A DNA stretch of 64,000 nucleotides from Pilaira anomala (GCA_025716855.1 JAIXMQ010000010.1:307501-371500); one strand, 5' to 3'. Positions 36,036 to 48,258 are shown, numbered from the stretch's first letter. Made by a program: numbers and translations. The notes: generated by a model not told the origin, from the sequence alone.

Positions 36036-36719
36036 ATGGTTTTTTTTAATTTAGCACTTACAGCTTTTTTTACTCTACTTTCGTTTGATCTAATTCAACT
36101 ATCATACGCTAATTCAGCACCTAATATATCACCTAAAATAACAATAGTTAATGGTAATTCCCATCGCCCCTCAGTTTTCTTTTGTCTATTGTCTAATACA
36201 AGTACTTTATTTAGATAATGCTATCACGCATAAAGTAACCGGTAATCATGGAGCCGTAGCAGCAGAAAATTCCCAATGCTCCAACATTGGACTAGAAAGT
36301 GAGTCCCATAATATTTGACGTAATTTTGGCTAAAAATGCTTGTTTTTAATATATATATGTATAAAGTTTTGAAGGAAGGGGGTAGCGCTGTTGATTCAGT
36401 GATTGCTTCTGCCCTTTGTGTTGGTGTTATAAACGGATTTGCCACGGGTAATTTATGCATTATTTAGTGTATGCCTGTAGTCCTAAACTAATTTTTTTTT
36501 CCTAGGTATTGGAGGGTACGTATCATGTATCATGATACAATACGTACATTTAACCTTTTTTTTTTAGTGGTGGATTCATGCTAGTGCGAACTCCTGCTGG
36601 AGAGTATGATTTTATTGATTTTCGTGAAACCGCTCCTGCTGCTGCAACAGAAGATATGTATCTTTTAAATCCTTCTTTATCACAAATAGGTGGACTTGCT
36701 GTTTCCATACCGTAAGTTC

Positions 36720-36768
<49 letters not shown>

Positions 36769-37612
36769 ATACATTTCTTATAAAAAAAATATGTAGGGGT
36801 GAACTTCGTGGCTATGAGCTCGCACATTCAAAGTAAAGTGATAAACAAATTGCATAGTTAAATTTTCACACTCAAATGAATATAATAGATATGGTAGACT
36901 TCCATGGGCAAGATTATTTAGAGATGCTATCAAGATAGCAAAAGAAGGATTTCTAGCAAACCAATTCACTTATCAATCGTTAAAAGATTCTGAAGAATGG
37001 CTAATGCAATTACCAGAATTTGTTGAAATCTATGCAGCGGATGGAACAATTGCTAAACCAGGACAATTAATTAGACGTCCTGCACTTTCAAATACTTTAA
37101 ACCGAGTGGCACTTGAAGGAGCAGATGCATTTTACAAGGTCTTATCATATATAAAATATAAAAATAGAAGTTTAGGCTAACTCGCATTTTAGGGATTTGT
37201 TGCTAAATCTTTAGTAGATACCATAAAGGCAAAAGGTGGTATATTAACAGTAGAGGACTTTGCGAACTATCATGCCATGATACGACCCGTGATAAACACT
37301 ACGTACCATGGCCGCAAGGTTTTTTCGGCTTCAGCTCCTACCAGTGGACCTATTACTTTAAACATTTTAAATCTTATTGAGCGTTTCAAGTTCTCTGAAA
37401 ATGGACCAACTGGCTTAACATATCATCGACTAATTGAAGCATTAAAGTTTGGGTACGCTGCAAGATCAGAATTAGGCGACCCTTCATTCCTTGATAATAA
37501 CGATAGACTAGCTGAAATTATTACGAAGAAATGGGCAGATCGTATCAGACGAAATATAACTGATGTAAGTACTTTCTTAAATTTTAATTTAAAAAGAGTT
37601 ATTTACTTTGAA

Positions 37613-37656
<44 letters not shown>

Positions 37657-38364
37657 TATGTAATAGGATACTACACATCCGCCGACTTATTATAACTCAA
37701 AGTTTGAAAACAATGTCCCACATGGTACTATGCATTTATCTGTATTGGATAAAGACGGTGGTGCTGTATCTTTTACTTCAACACTTAACCTCCTATTTGG
37801 ATCGCATGTCATGGATCCAGTTACAGGTATTATTCTTAACTGCCAACAAGAAGATTTTAGTAGCCCAGGTTTAGACAATATCTTCGGGTATGCGCCTAGT
37901 CCTATGAATTTTATTAAGCCTGGCAAAAGACCTTTATCGTCTATCTCGCCTATTATGATTGAAAATGAAAACGGTCAACTTGAAATGGTTATGGGATCTT
38001 CTGGAGGTTCACAAATTGTTTCTGGTGTTTTAAATGTGCTCGTGAAAACGCTTGATTTTAAACAGGATTTGTTTGAAGCGGTTGTTACGCCTCGTCTTCA
38101 TCATCAGTTAATGCCCAATGAAATTGGAGTAGAAGCAGGCTTTGATCCTAAAATATTGGAAGAATTGTCGGGACGCGGTCATGAGGCGAGTGAATTGATT
38201 TCAAATTTTTTATCTTAACTATTAACCATCAGTAAATATAGATGTATCCACTTGGTAGAAAAGATGGTATGCATTCGACTGTTCAAGCCATTATTCGTCA
38301 TTCTAACGGTACAATTGATGCTATGAGTGATCCACGAAAGTTTGGACTGGCTGCAGCATATTAG
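36036..38364 (+). CDS. Gamma-glutamyltransferase
   Basis: N-terminal-nucleophile hydrolase that splits the gamma-glutamyl bond of glutathione; usually vacuolar or extracellular in fungi. Ten exons: 36036-36153, 36215-36298, 36367-36447, 36506-36515, 36568-36711, 36797-36832, 36889-37138, 37193-37564, 37667-38185, 38242-38364 (1737 nt, 578 aa). N-terminal signal/anchor MVFFNLALTAFFTLLSF. Markers: HGAVAAENSQCS, KEGGSAVDSVIAS, GIGGGGFM, DFRETAP. The autoprocessing/catalytic Thr is in HGTMHLSVLD (about residue 386), followed by DGGAVSFTSTLN. Late motifs are RPLSSISPIM and MVMGSSGGSQI. Exon 4 is just 10 nt. The last intron uses a GC donor (GAG-GCGAGT) and AG acceptor; without it the frame stops 12 residues later and the HExYPLGR-type end is lost. 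Introns 5 and 8 carry A45 and T41 runs. Confidence 0.93.
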
Positions 38365-38481
38365 ACATTATCGTCGCCCAATAAAAACTTTATATGACAT
38401 CACCTTTCACGCTTTTTTTTTTTAAAATACCTATAAATGAAAGTTATTTTCGAGCTTTTTTTTTTTTCTCATTCATAAAAA

Positions 38482-41400
38482 ATGAGCGAAAAAGAAGAGT
38501 CAAAAGAAGATCATAAAGTGGAAAACTTAAACTTTTCTTTTCAAGATATATTAGGAGACGATGAAGTAAATACAAATAATCACACGTTTCAATCCATTGT
38601 TCAAACGTTTAGAAACGAAGATAATCAATCAGCATCCTATAACAATCTTCCTGCTGAACTTCAACATTTGTTTAGTTTATCTGATTCAAACGCGTCTTCA
38701 GAAATTCAAATGTGGAATAATAACGATGCAGTTGGCTCGCCTCATAGTGTAGTAAGTACACCTACTACTATCAATACGCAACAGCAACAACAACAACAAC
38801 AACAACAACAACCTTTTGTGACCCAATCGCCTTTAAGAGATCCAACTTCTTCTCCTACACAATCTCAACCATTAAAGGCTCAACAAAATTCACCACAACC
38901 GCAAGAATCTCCTCAACCAATGATTCAGCCTTCCCCCCAAGTTTCGACCGAACAATCGCCACAACCTTCACCTCAGACCATTGCTCACTCTCCCTTAGTT
39001 AATGCTGCTTCACCTCAAACAATCACACATTCTCCTTTAGGAACTGGTTCACCTCAGACCATCGTACACTCACCTTTGGGTAATGCATCACCTCAGACTA
39101 TTGCACACTCCCCTTTAGGTAATGCCTCACCCCAAGTTAACATACAACAATCACCCTTAGTTCATGTCCAACCTTCTCCAACTGTTGCTAGCCCAGTGCC
39201 ACAAGCTATTGTACCTCAACAGCAAAATACCATATCACCGCAAATTGCTGCTAGACCTTCTCCTACAGCGAGTCAATCACCTGTAGTGATTGCACCTCAT
39301 CAACAGCAACATATTCAACCGATGATGCCTCATCAACAGCAACAACAACCAATCCAACCACAACCAACAAATAATAACCAACAAAATACAAGTAGTGGTA
39401 GTGGTGGTGGAGGTAATTATATAAGTAATTAAGAAAAATGACATATTGACATGATTTTTTATTAGCTGCTTCGTCAATGACATTATTGGATAATTTGACG
39501 GCACAATTATCACCTGATCGAAAAGATAGATTTATTGGATTGTTTAGACAGTTACAAGTAAGTATATGTGTGTATTTGTTATTTTTTAAGGGTATTAATT
39601 CTATTTAGAATAGTGATGTTACTGCGAATGAGTTTTTAGCACAAGCGAGAATGTTATTAGATGAACAACAATATCAACAATTAGAAAATTTAAAGAGTAA
39701 ACAAACACAGCCTATAAAACCGCCTATTCAACCACATCAACAAGTTCAACCTCAATTACAACAACAGCAACAGTTACAACAGCCACAAAAACCGAAAAGA
39801 CCAATGAATAGTTCACAAGTTCGAGCAGAAGATACACAACGTGCTATGTCTGGCTTAATGTAAGCTTTATATAAAAATTAAAGGGAGGATGAGATTATTA
39901 AATACCTTTTTTTTTTTTATGTAGTGCGCCGCAAGCGAAACGATCAAGAACTTCAGATATACCCATTAACTCTTCTCAGCCTTTACCTTTGTATAAAGCA
40001 ACCACATCTCCAGTACAACAACAGCAGTTGTTACAGCAAAAGCAACAGCAACAACAAATGCATTTGCAGCAGCAACAGTTAATGCAGCAGCAGCAAATGA
40101 AACAGCATTTATTACAGCAGCACCAACAGCAACAGATGCTTCAACAACAGCAGATGCAGCAGCAACAGCATCAGCAACAACAACAACAACAACATCAGCA
40201 ACAGCAACAGCAACAGATGCATCAACAGCAACAGCAAATGCAACAGCAACAACAACAACAACAGATACAGCAACAAATGCAACAGCAACAACAACAACAA
40301 CAGCAAATACCGCAAGCACAACCACAGCAGCAGCAATTACAAGAGCAACAACAGCAGTCATTATCTCAACAGATTCCAAATAATGTAGATCAATCCACAT
40401 CTGTAAATATTTGTTATATAATATTTAAATAATTAATTCGAAAATTGATAAAAAAAATCTCTATTCTAGAATGAAGTAGAAGAACTTCCATCGATTACCC
40501 AAGACTTTATGAATACGAAAATGTTAAAAGAAATTATTAGTAAAATCAGTAAGTATAACATATATATATATATATATATTCATTTGAAATAATGGTATTA
40601 ACAAACTCAAATAAAGCTACTGGACAGAACTTAAAGCTTGAATTAGATGTAGTTACACTAATTGCACTAGCTACACAAGAACGCATTCAAAGATTAGTTA
40701 GACAAATGGTAGTTGCATCTAAACATCGAGTAGATTCACAGACATTTACACAACCTGCACCAGACGAGAAAGGAAATCAACCATTCAAGATTGTAGATGT
40801 TCAAGATATTAAAAAACAATTGTTGGCAATTGAAAGAGTAGAAAGAGAAGAGGAAAGAAAACGTAAAGAGGTTATTTCGGAAAGAGAAAGAAAAGCGCAG
40901 TTAGGAGAAGAAACAAATGAAGGTGGGGATGAAGATAAACCAAGTAAGAAAAAGAAAAAGAAGGATATGGGACCTGGAGTTACGGCAAGGTATATGAGTG
41001 ATGATGTACGTAATAAAACTACAAATGAAACTGCATTGATGATTGCAGGTGGTGTGATGAAAAGTTGGATGTTGACAGGAATGGCGCCAACAGCAAGTAA
41101 CAGCAGTAAAGAGAAATCTCTACCATCTCCTTTAGCTAGACAAAGTAGTAATACGATGGAACCAAGCGCACCTTCTTCTTTACCATCTGCAGTACCGAAT
41201 ACAATACCACCACCACCTATAAATACAACTATGCTGGATCATAGCTCACCTGTCCCAGTAGTCACTTCACCTACTCAAGGATTTCATGATCCAGGCACAC
41301 CTTCCGATGATCAACCACGAGGTAGAGGAAGACCAAGAAGACGTAAATCAGGTAGTGGACCAGATATTATGTTGGGAAAAAAACCAAAAGGATTTATTGG

Positions 41401-41587
41401 AAGAACTCAAGATGGTGGATTGTTTTTACCACCATCAACAATTGGAAGGCCCCATAGGTTAGGTGAACAAGGAGCTAGAAAGATTACAGTACGAGATGCA
41501 CTTTTTGTACTTGAGGATGAGTATGAGAATAACAGACAAAAAGCTAGAAGAACACTTGTGAAAGCGTATTCAAAATATTTGAAATAA
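38482..41587 (+). CDS. TAF4: TFIID subunit TAF4
   Basis: Component of the TFIID complex; its histone fold pairs with TAF12. Exons: 38482-39412, 39466-39557, 39609-39859, 39925-40402, 40470-40548, 40617-41587 (2802 nt, 933 aa). The first half is Pro/Ser/Gln-rich with near repeats of SPQTIAHSPLGNA. Exons 2-3 encode a small helical segment (LTAQLSPDRKDRFIGLFRQL ... FLAQARMLLDEQQY) of the TAFH/NHR1 kind or similar. The polyQ tract is in exon 4. The TAF4 C-terminal domain starts at ITQDFMNTKMLKEIISK and LIALATQERIQRLVRQMV (histone-fold part), continues KKKKKDMGPGVTARYMSDDVR, and ends with the conserved ITVRDALFVLEDE and ARRTLVKAYSKYLK. All introns GT-AG; intron 5 has a TA microsatellite. Confidence 0.93.
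40015..40362 (+). repeat. Polyglutamine (CAG/CAA) tract in TAF4 exon 4
   Basis: About 115 codons that are nearly all CAG or CAA, broken by H, M and L. CAG and CAA are mixed, which tends to stabilise such tracts. The opposite strand shows long V/A- or L-only frames that are artefacts. Confidence 0.9.
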
Positions 41588-42573
41588 AAAGTAAAAAGCT
41601 TGTAATTTTTTTAATGTATAGAATTGGTGAAAGAATTAAAGGTAATTTTCAATTTTTCACTTTCTCCTTCCAACATCAGAACGGGTTGAAAGATTTTTTT
41701 TTTTAGAAAAATCTTTCTTGAGAAGGTTATAATACCGAAAGCAACAAGGCTGAAAGTTGTTTAAGTCTATTTTATGTTTCTATTTTTTTAAATCTTTTTT
41801 TATTTCTTTTGAACCATTAATTTCTAAAAGTTTAGAGTCTAAACTTCCTTGACACTTGTGATCTGCTACACCAAGAATCTTCATTAACCTACTTGTCAAA
41901 TTAACTACATATTGAGTCTTTATAGATTGTAAACCATAAAAATAATAATTAGAATAAATACTCCTACTTTTGCATTACAATAAAAATTCAATTTACTTTT
42001 GTCTCAAAAAAAAAATCATTTAACCTAATATTTCACTGATCGTTTCTTTACTTTTACTTTGTATCTAAATTCCTTTGAATACTAAATATCTGTTACACTG
42101 AATTTCACCTATTACCTTATTTAATTATCTATTGTCCTCAACGACCATCCTTCCCAGCGACGATGCTCCTTTAAAAACTCAGTTTTGGTAAAAATATTAA
42201 AAATTAGAAGACATATAAATACCTTTAAAAAATATCAAACTAAATAAAAATCAATTCACTATTTTGTAACAATTAAAACCCTTATTCTTCTTTATACTTA
42301 AATACCTTATCTTTTGATTTAATAATATCTTATTTTTATTATATTTTATTTTATTTCTTACATTTGGATATCCCTTGGATATTAAACTCTCCATTGTATT
42401 TTTACTTTACTTTATCAAGTCTTTCTACTTGTCAACAGGAACTGGTGCTCACGAAACTCTTTTTTATCTTTATCGAACTTCTTTTTCTTTAACCACGAAC
42501 AAACTAGTTTTAGCAGCGGTGGTGTAATATTGACTACACACACCACATTGAAATGTGAAAAAACAAAAGTAAA
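41588..42573. other. Intergenic between TAF4 and tRNA-Lys
   Basis: No gene. A perfect 11-bp inverted repeat GAAAGATTTTT / AAAAATCTTTC at 41688-41698 and 41707-41717 lies 100 bp past the TAF4 stop and may act in 3'-end formation. The remainder is T-rich. Confidence 0.6.
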
Positions 42574-42645
42574 GCCCAACGGGGGGGTCGAACCCCCAAC
42601 CTTGAGATTAAGAGTCTCACGCTCTACCGATTGAGCTAGCTAGGC
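42574..42645 (-). tRNA. tRNA-Lys (anticodon CUU)
   Basis: Minus strand, 72 nt, no intron. Acceptor GCCTAGC / GTTGGGC (two G-U pairs), D arm GCTC/GAGC, anticodon arm TGAGA / CTCTTAA / TCTCA giving CUU, T arm GGGGG-TTCGACC-CCCCC. A T-rich Pol III terminator (ACTTTTGTTTTTT) follows. Confidence 0.95.
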
Positions 42646-42705
42646 ATATATTATGGAAAATCAAAATATTTTATAAGTTTCAATGGCAATTTTTTAAAAA
42701 AAGGT

Positions 42706-42722
42706 CATGTGACATGCACGTG
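42706..42722 (-). promoter_or_regulatory. Paired CACGTG-type boxes upstream of tRNA-Lys
   Basis: CATGTG at 42706-42711 and CACGTG at 42717-42722, 11 bp start to start, the nearer one 61 bp from the mature tRNA 5' end. A TATAAA lies at 42670-42675, about 25-30 bp upstream of the tRNA. Same layout as at tRNA-Leu and tRNA-His. Confidence 0.6.
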
Positions 42723-43997
42723 ATATTTATACTGGTGCTGTTTGTCTTCATATTGATACCTCAGTAACCGTTGCCCTAATTAATACGCCTTGATCGTCTA
42801 TTACAAGAAAAAAAAAGCTTATCAGTTTATTTGATTACGGATGTATTGATACAAGGCAACAAATGTTCAATAATACTTTAAAGAATTTCGGTACTTTGAT
42901 AATGAATTGAAAATCCTTAAGGTTTATTTATTTATTATAATACGACACTTTTTTCTGGATTACTCTGCTACTCTTACTATTTTTTTTTACTCATTTTAAA
43001 TATAATATACTTCTTTCCAACGAAGGAACAGAATGCATTTATTAGATGAGATGGTAGATATATAATATATATAATATATATAATATATAAATTTACTCTT
43101 CTAAAAAAAAAAAATTGGTGTATCTATAAAGATACGTACTTGGTTCATCGTGGATTGACCCAAACGTTGGCTAAATCAGCATTTTATGCTCCAAAGTCTC
43201 TACATTATTCTAATCTAAGCACAATGCATAAAATTAGTTATAGCACTGTAAGGATAATTTCTTGTTGTAAAATTTGAACTTTATTTAGGACTTTTTTTTT
43301 TTTTTTTTTTGTATGCAAATCAGGTTTATCCTTTTATAGGTAGAGATAAAAAAAAATCTGTGTAAATATAACCTGTCAAATTTCCAGAAAGCATATAGCG
43401 CTTATGTAAGCCAAATAGTAAACAGCGACCACGATTAACAACTTTTGAAATATGCTTTCTTCATCTTAATTAGGGTAAGAGTTTCAATTTCGATAATTAT
43501 ATTTGAGGTAACCAAGGTGATTCTAAAATGAAATATAAAATAATGACGATGTTTTGTATGCTGAAATTAGAAAAATAAAATTAAACTAGACCAATCTTGC
43601 TCTTCAAAATGTTTCAACTTTCCTTTTATGGACAGTAATATATACAAAAAATACCATTTTTAAAATGTATTTAACAAGAGAACAAAAAGATATAAAACAA
43701 AAATTTGACATATTACCGGATGTTTAAAATCCGGAAAAAAAACAACATATTTGAATGAAATAGCCGTAACACTTGTGATTTATTATCAAGAAAAAAAAAA
43801 ATAAAAAGTAAGTGTTTTTGGTTTGTTTTTCATGCAGAGAAAAAGATAAAGGGATTTGGTTTTTCTGTTTCATCTCAAAAAGACGGAACCGGTATTGGGT
43901 TTGAATTTATCCCAAAGGAACCCGTCAAAAACATCAAATGAAAGGCACCAAGGTAACGTGATCTGGTTTTTTGGATTTGAATTTAGGTGATTGGTTT

Positions 43998-44034
<37 letters not shown>

Positions 44035-44092
44035 CTTCTTCTTTATTTCTTTTTTCTGACAACCATAATATTGGATTTATATCTATATCTAA
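42723..44092. other. Intergenic, AT-rich, no gene seen
   Basis: Contains a 9-bp-period TATATAATA repeat at about 43053-43089 and a T32 run at 44003-44034 that ends 58 bp before the next start codon. No tRNA or protein gene recognised. Confidence 0.55.
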
Positions 44093-44886
44093 ATGACAGA
44101 AGATAATATCTTTAATTGTCCTCAATGTTCTAAAAGTGAGTTTATATGTTTTCATTTTTTTTTTTACTTGTATAATTTTTTTTAATTTTTTTTTTTTTTT
44201 TTTTTTTTTTTTTGATAGTTTTTGCAACAAGGTCTAATTTGTAGGTATTTTAATTATAAAATACAAGAGAAATAAATCAATAATAAACTAATTCAATAAG
44301 AAATAATAGAAAACGACATATGGAAAATCCAAATATACATAATATACCATATACTCGTAGTCGAGACCAAAAGAGGTGGCAAGGTCACTCAAAAAAAGTA
44401 TCGAGTCGACAAGAAACAACAGAAAGGATGAGAAAATGGCGAGCAGAGAATCGAGATAAGAACAAAAGAAATGATTTACGATGTAGAGTATATCGATTAG
44501 CACGTCAAAAGTTTGGAGAAGAAGATTCGATCGAGAAACAACAGTTTATTGATCAAGAGATTAATACGAGACTTGGAAAACGATTATTATCAGAACAAAA
44601 GAATGCATCATTAAATGAGTTACCTTTCTATTGTGCTCCACTTCATAAAATCGAATTACCTTCTATCAACCTATTATCAGATCATCCTTCATCCTATCAA
44701 CAACATCTTAATAATCCCCAACAACAACAACAACCAAATTCCCCTTCTTTAAGTGATGATACAAGAAGATTAAGTATCGCAAGTACTAATTCAATACAAA
44801 CTTCTCCTTCTCTTACTCCACCTTCTCCACCTTCATTACCTCCAATGCAATCCTTTTTGACTTCAATTTTCAAGCAAGAAGAATAA
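44093..44886 (+). CDS. C2H2 zinc finger plus DUF3020-type fungal protein
   Basis: Three exons: 44093-44135, 44219-44240, 44310-44886 (642 nt, 213 aa). The joined N-terminus reads FNCPQCSKIFATRSNLKRHM, a classic C-x2-C-x12-H finger with the second His six residues on (HMENPNIH). Exon 2 is 22 nt and codes for the finger's middle. The next block, RMRKWRAENRDKNKRNDLRC then RVYRLARQKFG, is the DUF3020 motif found in fungal proteins. The C-terminus is low-complexity (Q, S, P). Probably a nuclear DNA-binding protein; targets unknown. I chose acceptor AATAATAG at 44302-44309 because it gives exact C2H2 spacing; the AG nine bases upstream (AATAAG) stays in frame and adds three residues. The ATG at 44320 alone would lose the finger. 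Confidence 0.8.
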
Positions 44887-45023
44887 AAAATTCTGTAAAT
44901 AATTTTATTGCCTGTTTAAATAAAAATGCATGTATCATCTGACCTGAGATTGATAAATAATAATATTTTTGATTTTTTTCTTTTTCTTTTTTCTTTTTCA
45001 ATATAAATATTTTATTTTAAACC

Positions 45024-47100
45024 ATGTCTGAATTTGTAGTCTATGAAGATTCTCCTCTTGATGAATATTTACAATGTAAACTAATAAATAATAACTTTTT
45101 ATTATTTCTCTTAACCCTTTTTTATTTTAGCCATTGACCAAAAGGAAACGACTGTCAAAGTAACTCCTCCATCTCTAAATATTAACGGACACGCCAACCA
45201 GTCTATTTCCAGTAGACCTGATATTTCTAAAATGTGGAGATATTCCATGTTTCATGTAAAAAAACAAAAAAAAAAAAAAATGCGTCAAAAAGTAACCATA
45301 GTAACAAACTTTTTTATAGGACGCATTTTCTATCTCTTTACCAAGAAGTGAAGAAACTGCGTTTGAAGAAAAGTTCAAGTATTTAATAGTGACATCCCCT
45401 TTATTGAATGAGACCCTGTCAGTTCATCACAACCGTCATACACAACAACAACAGGCCACTTTTCAGGCCTCGGCTGTTACCACGTCAAAGCTGGGTCTGG
45501 TCACTAATCTTGTAACCACTTTGGCGGCTCTATTAGGTGCAGATTATATGATGCATCATAAAATTCCAGTAATTACCTTGTTTCTATCTACATCTACCTC
45601 CGTTATTTTATTTTATCAACACAAAGTAACTAAAATTTCTAAAAAAAAAAAAAAAAAATCATACCATAAATTATAACACTCCACATTCCTTTTAGCGTCG
45701 TTCTATTATTCGCAAATTATATCAAATTGCATTATCAAGAATGGGATCGTTTACAAATCATTGTGATACATTTGATACAAAAGTACATCGATGCTTAATT
45801 ACAATTCAAGAAATTGAATTAGTATCCCGTGGTTATCGTCTTTCTACACCTTTATCACCTATTTCACGTATTGAACAAAACAGTAAAAGTCGTAAATGTG
45901 TTCAACTCCGAAATAGGTTAGCATCAGTCCTGCGAAGAGCATTTATTTTATACGAAGAAGGTATTATTGATTTAATGGATGTAATTCATAAAAAGAATTT
46001 AAATACTCTTTATGAAATGTATAATGTACATTCAATTGCTTCACTTTCTGCCATGGGAGATGAAATTAGTGGAGATGAAGGATATAGTTTAGATCAATTA
46101 AAGAAATTAGCTCAAATTATGCATTCAAAAAGAAGAGAATGTATGGTTCATTTCTTAGCTTTAGGTGTCATGACTGAAGATCATGATTCGGTTCATTATA
46201 ATTATAGTGATGGATGGCGTTTAATTAATGATGTATTAGGTAAATTAGTAGAAGAAACTGAAAAGTTTACTATAGAAATAGTAGAAGCATTAGATGCCGA
46301 ATTTTGTGAGTTTTACTGATATTATACACATTATACTTATACTAACAACAATACACAATAGATAAACCAATTCATGGGTTTGATAAAAAGAGCGATAATT
46401 CAAAAATAGAAGATGACCGTTTAAAGAAATTCGTACATCGATTATCTTCTCTTGAACAACAATTAAGAACGATGGAAGCTAAAATTTATTTATGCAGTGA
46501 AGATGTGCGGCAATTAAATTCATCATCCACCGAACAAGTCAGAGAGAAATTATTAAATGAATACATGTCTGTTCAAAAAGGATTTGAAAATATGATTCAA
46601 GAATGGGAACATGGTAAAGATGTATTAGAATCCTTTTTAAATCCTGTTGTTACAAATAATACATCGAAACTGGAACCAAAACAAGAACAAGAAGAACAGG
46701 AAGTAGAGGAAGAGGAGGAAACTGAAGGAAAAGGAATGATTTTAGATTCAGAAGATGTCGCTGACATTTTAAATTTACCTCTTGCTTCAAAAGCTTCTGT
46801 TTATGAAGCAATTGCAGGTGTAGTAGAGAAAAATGGTAGAGAAAAATCAAAGATGACAAGAAAAGAACGTATAGAAGAAATGAGAGTGAAGCGAACAAAA
46901 GAAGTAAGTATTTTTTTTTATTTTTATTGCTAAGCAACATATTAAAACATATATATATATATATATATTAGGCTGAAGACAAGTTAAATCGTATGGATTC
47001 TCAAACAATGGTACATGAATTAAAGAGTGTACTTTTTAAAAGAGTAAATGATTTAGACTTGGAACAAGAAGATGATACCCCTCCCACTTACAATGAATAA
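45024..47100 (+). CDS. Vezatin / Inp2-like myosin-binding membrane protein
   Basis: Six exons: 45024-45075, 45131-45255, 45320-45625, 45696-46305, 46362-46903, 46972-47100 (1764 nt, 587 aa). Two closely spaced membrane spans (LGLVTNLVTTLAALLGADYM and a second TLFLSTSTSVILFY) are followed by the cytosolic block QHKRRSIIRKLYQIALSRMG, with FTNHCDTFDTKVHRCLITIQEIELVSRGYRLSTPL split across it: the vezatin/myosin-binding domain shared with yeast Inp2, the peroxisomal receptor for myosin V. The C-terminal half is coiled coil (RLSSLEQQLRTMEAKI) with a Glu-rich linker. So it may link organelles or the plasma membrane to a myosin. Intron 4 has a TACTAAC branch site; intron 5 a TA microsatellite. Convergent with SURF1, 23 bp between stops. 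Confidence 0.8.
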
Positions 47101-47123
47101 ATAAATAAAAAGTTTATTGTATT

Positions 47124-48046
47124 TTATACACGTTTAATTTTAGTGGGTCTAGCAGGTGGTTTTCTTAATAATTTCCAAAGCATAATAGATGTTGCAATTG
47201 AAAGTGAATACCAAGTAATTAAATAATTCAAATGATGGTTACGGATTTCTACAACGGGAGATCTTCCGACCGGAATACCTTTTTCGATCAATGCGTATTC
47301 TCTTGTAGGTGATAGATCCGATACACTTTCGATCATAATAGGTTGCGTATTAAACATTTTAGCAATCGTCTCTACATCTGCCCAATACCATTGATTTCCT
47401 TTCACATCGTTATCAGGAGTAAATGTATTTCTCTCTTCATTCACTCGAATCAATCCAACTACTTGAACATCTCCTGTCTCTAAACTTTCTGGTCGTGTCT
47501 TTTGATCCTTCTTTTCGGGTGCAATCCATCCTCTTTTAACCAAGATGGTCGTACCATTATCTCTTTCAAATGGTGTAATTACAAAATACCCTGCTTTTCC
47601 ATCTCCTCTTGTTCTAGGGCCCAATAAAATTTCTTCATCGTGACGAAAACGACCGGTTGCATATACTTTACGATATTCATATTCATCCAACACATCTGGG
47701 CTGTTTAAAATGTTAATATATACAACAATATATCATTTACTTTTTATTTTAAGCCTTACTTTATACGTTTAGGTAAAGGAATAGCTTCTCTTTCTAAACG
47801 GTCTTCCAATGTATTGATATAATTCACTTTCCATCGAAGTCTTTGAACCTGCCAAGTACCTAACCCAAAAGCAACAAAAGGAACTGTACATAACAAAATG
47901 GTACCTAACCCAAATTTACGTTGTCTAGCTTTATACATTTCTTTTACTGGTTCTGTTGTTGTTGTCTCGGTTGTATAATTTCTTTTCATTGGTTGACGTA
48001 TACAACGTCCTGTTGCAAGTCCTAATTGTCCAAGTCTTTTCAACAT
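47124..48046 (-). CDS. SURF1: SURF1/Shy1 cytochrome c oxidase assembly protein
   Basis: Mitochondrial inner-membrane factor for complex IV assembly. Two exons, 48046-47760 and 47700-47124, 287 aa. N-terminal presequence (MLKRLGQLGLATGRCIRQPM), then TM1 with the family signature FGLGTWQVQRLRWK. In the intermembrane-space domain are EYRKVYATGRF, ILLGPRTRGDGKAGYFVITPF, TILVKRGWI and the conserved NQWYWADVE. The C-terminal TM2 is HHLNYLITWYSLSIATSIML. Length and order match the family. Confidence 0.95.
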
Positions 48047-48133
48047 GATTGTTTACAATTATATAAAAAAGCTAGGGATGGGGTCCACAAAAAAAAAACT
48101 CTAATTATGTCAAAATTCGTAAAAATCGGGTTA

Positions 48134-48139
48134 CACGTG
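48134..48139. promoter_or_regulatory. CACGTG box in SURF1/Nop6 divergent promoter
   Basis: Single CACGTG (context TTACACGTGACTG), 88 bp from the SURF1 ATG and 120 bp from the Nop6-like ATG. A T45 run (48187-48231) lies between it and the Nop6-like start. Confidence 0.35.
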
Positions 48140-48184
48140 ACTGTTGTTGCTGCTTTTCTAAATACCTACCTAGAAAAAGAAAAA

Positions 48185-48233
<49 letters not shown>

Positions 48234-48258
48234 AACTCTATACACTATAAATAACAAA

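Noticed and set aside
39966..40400. Val/Ala- and Leu-only frames on the minus strand
   Set aside because: Antisense of the TAF4 polyglutamine tract (CAG/CAA read as GTT/TTG or CTG/TTG).
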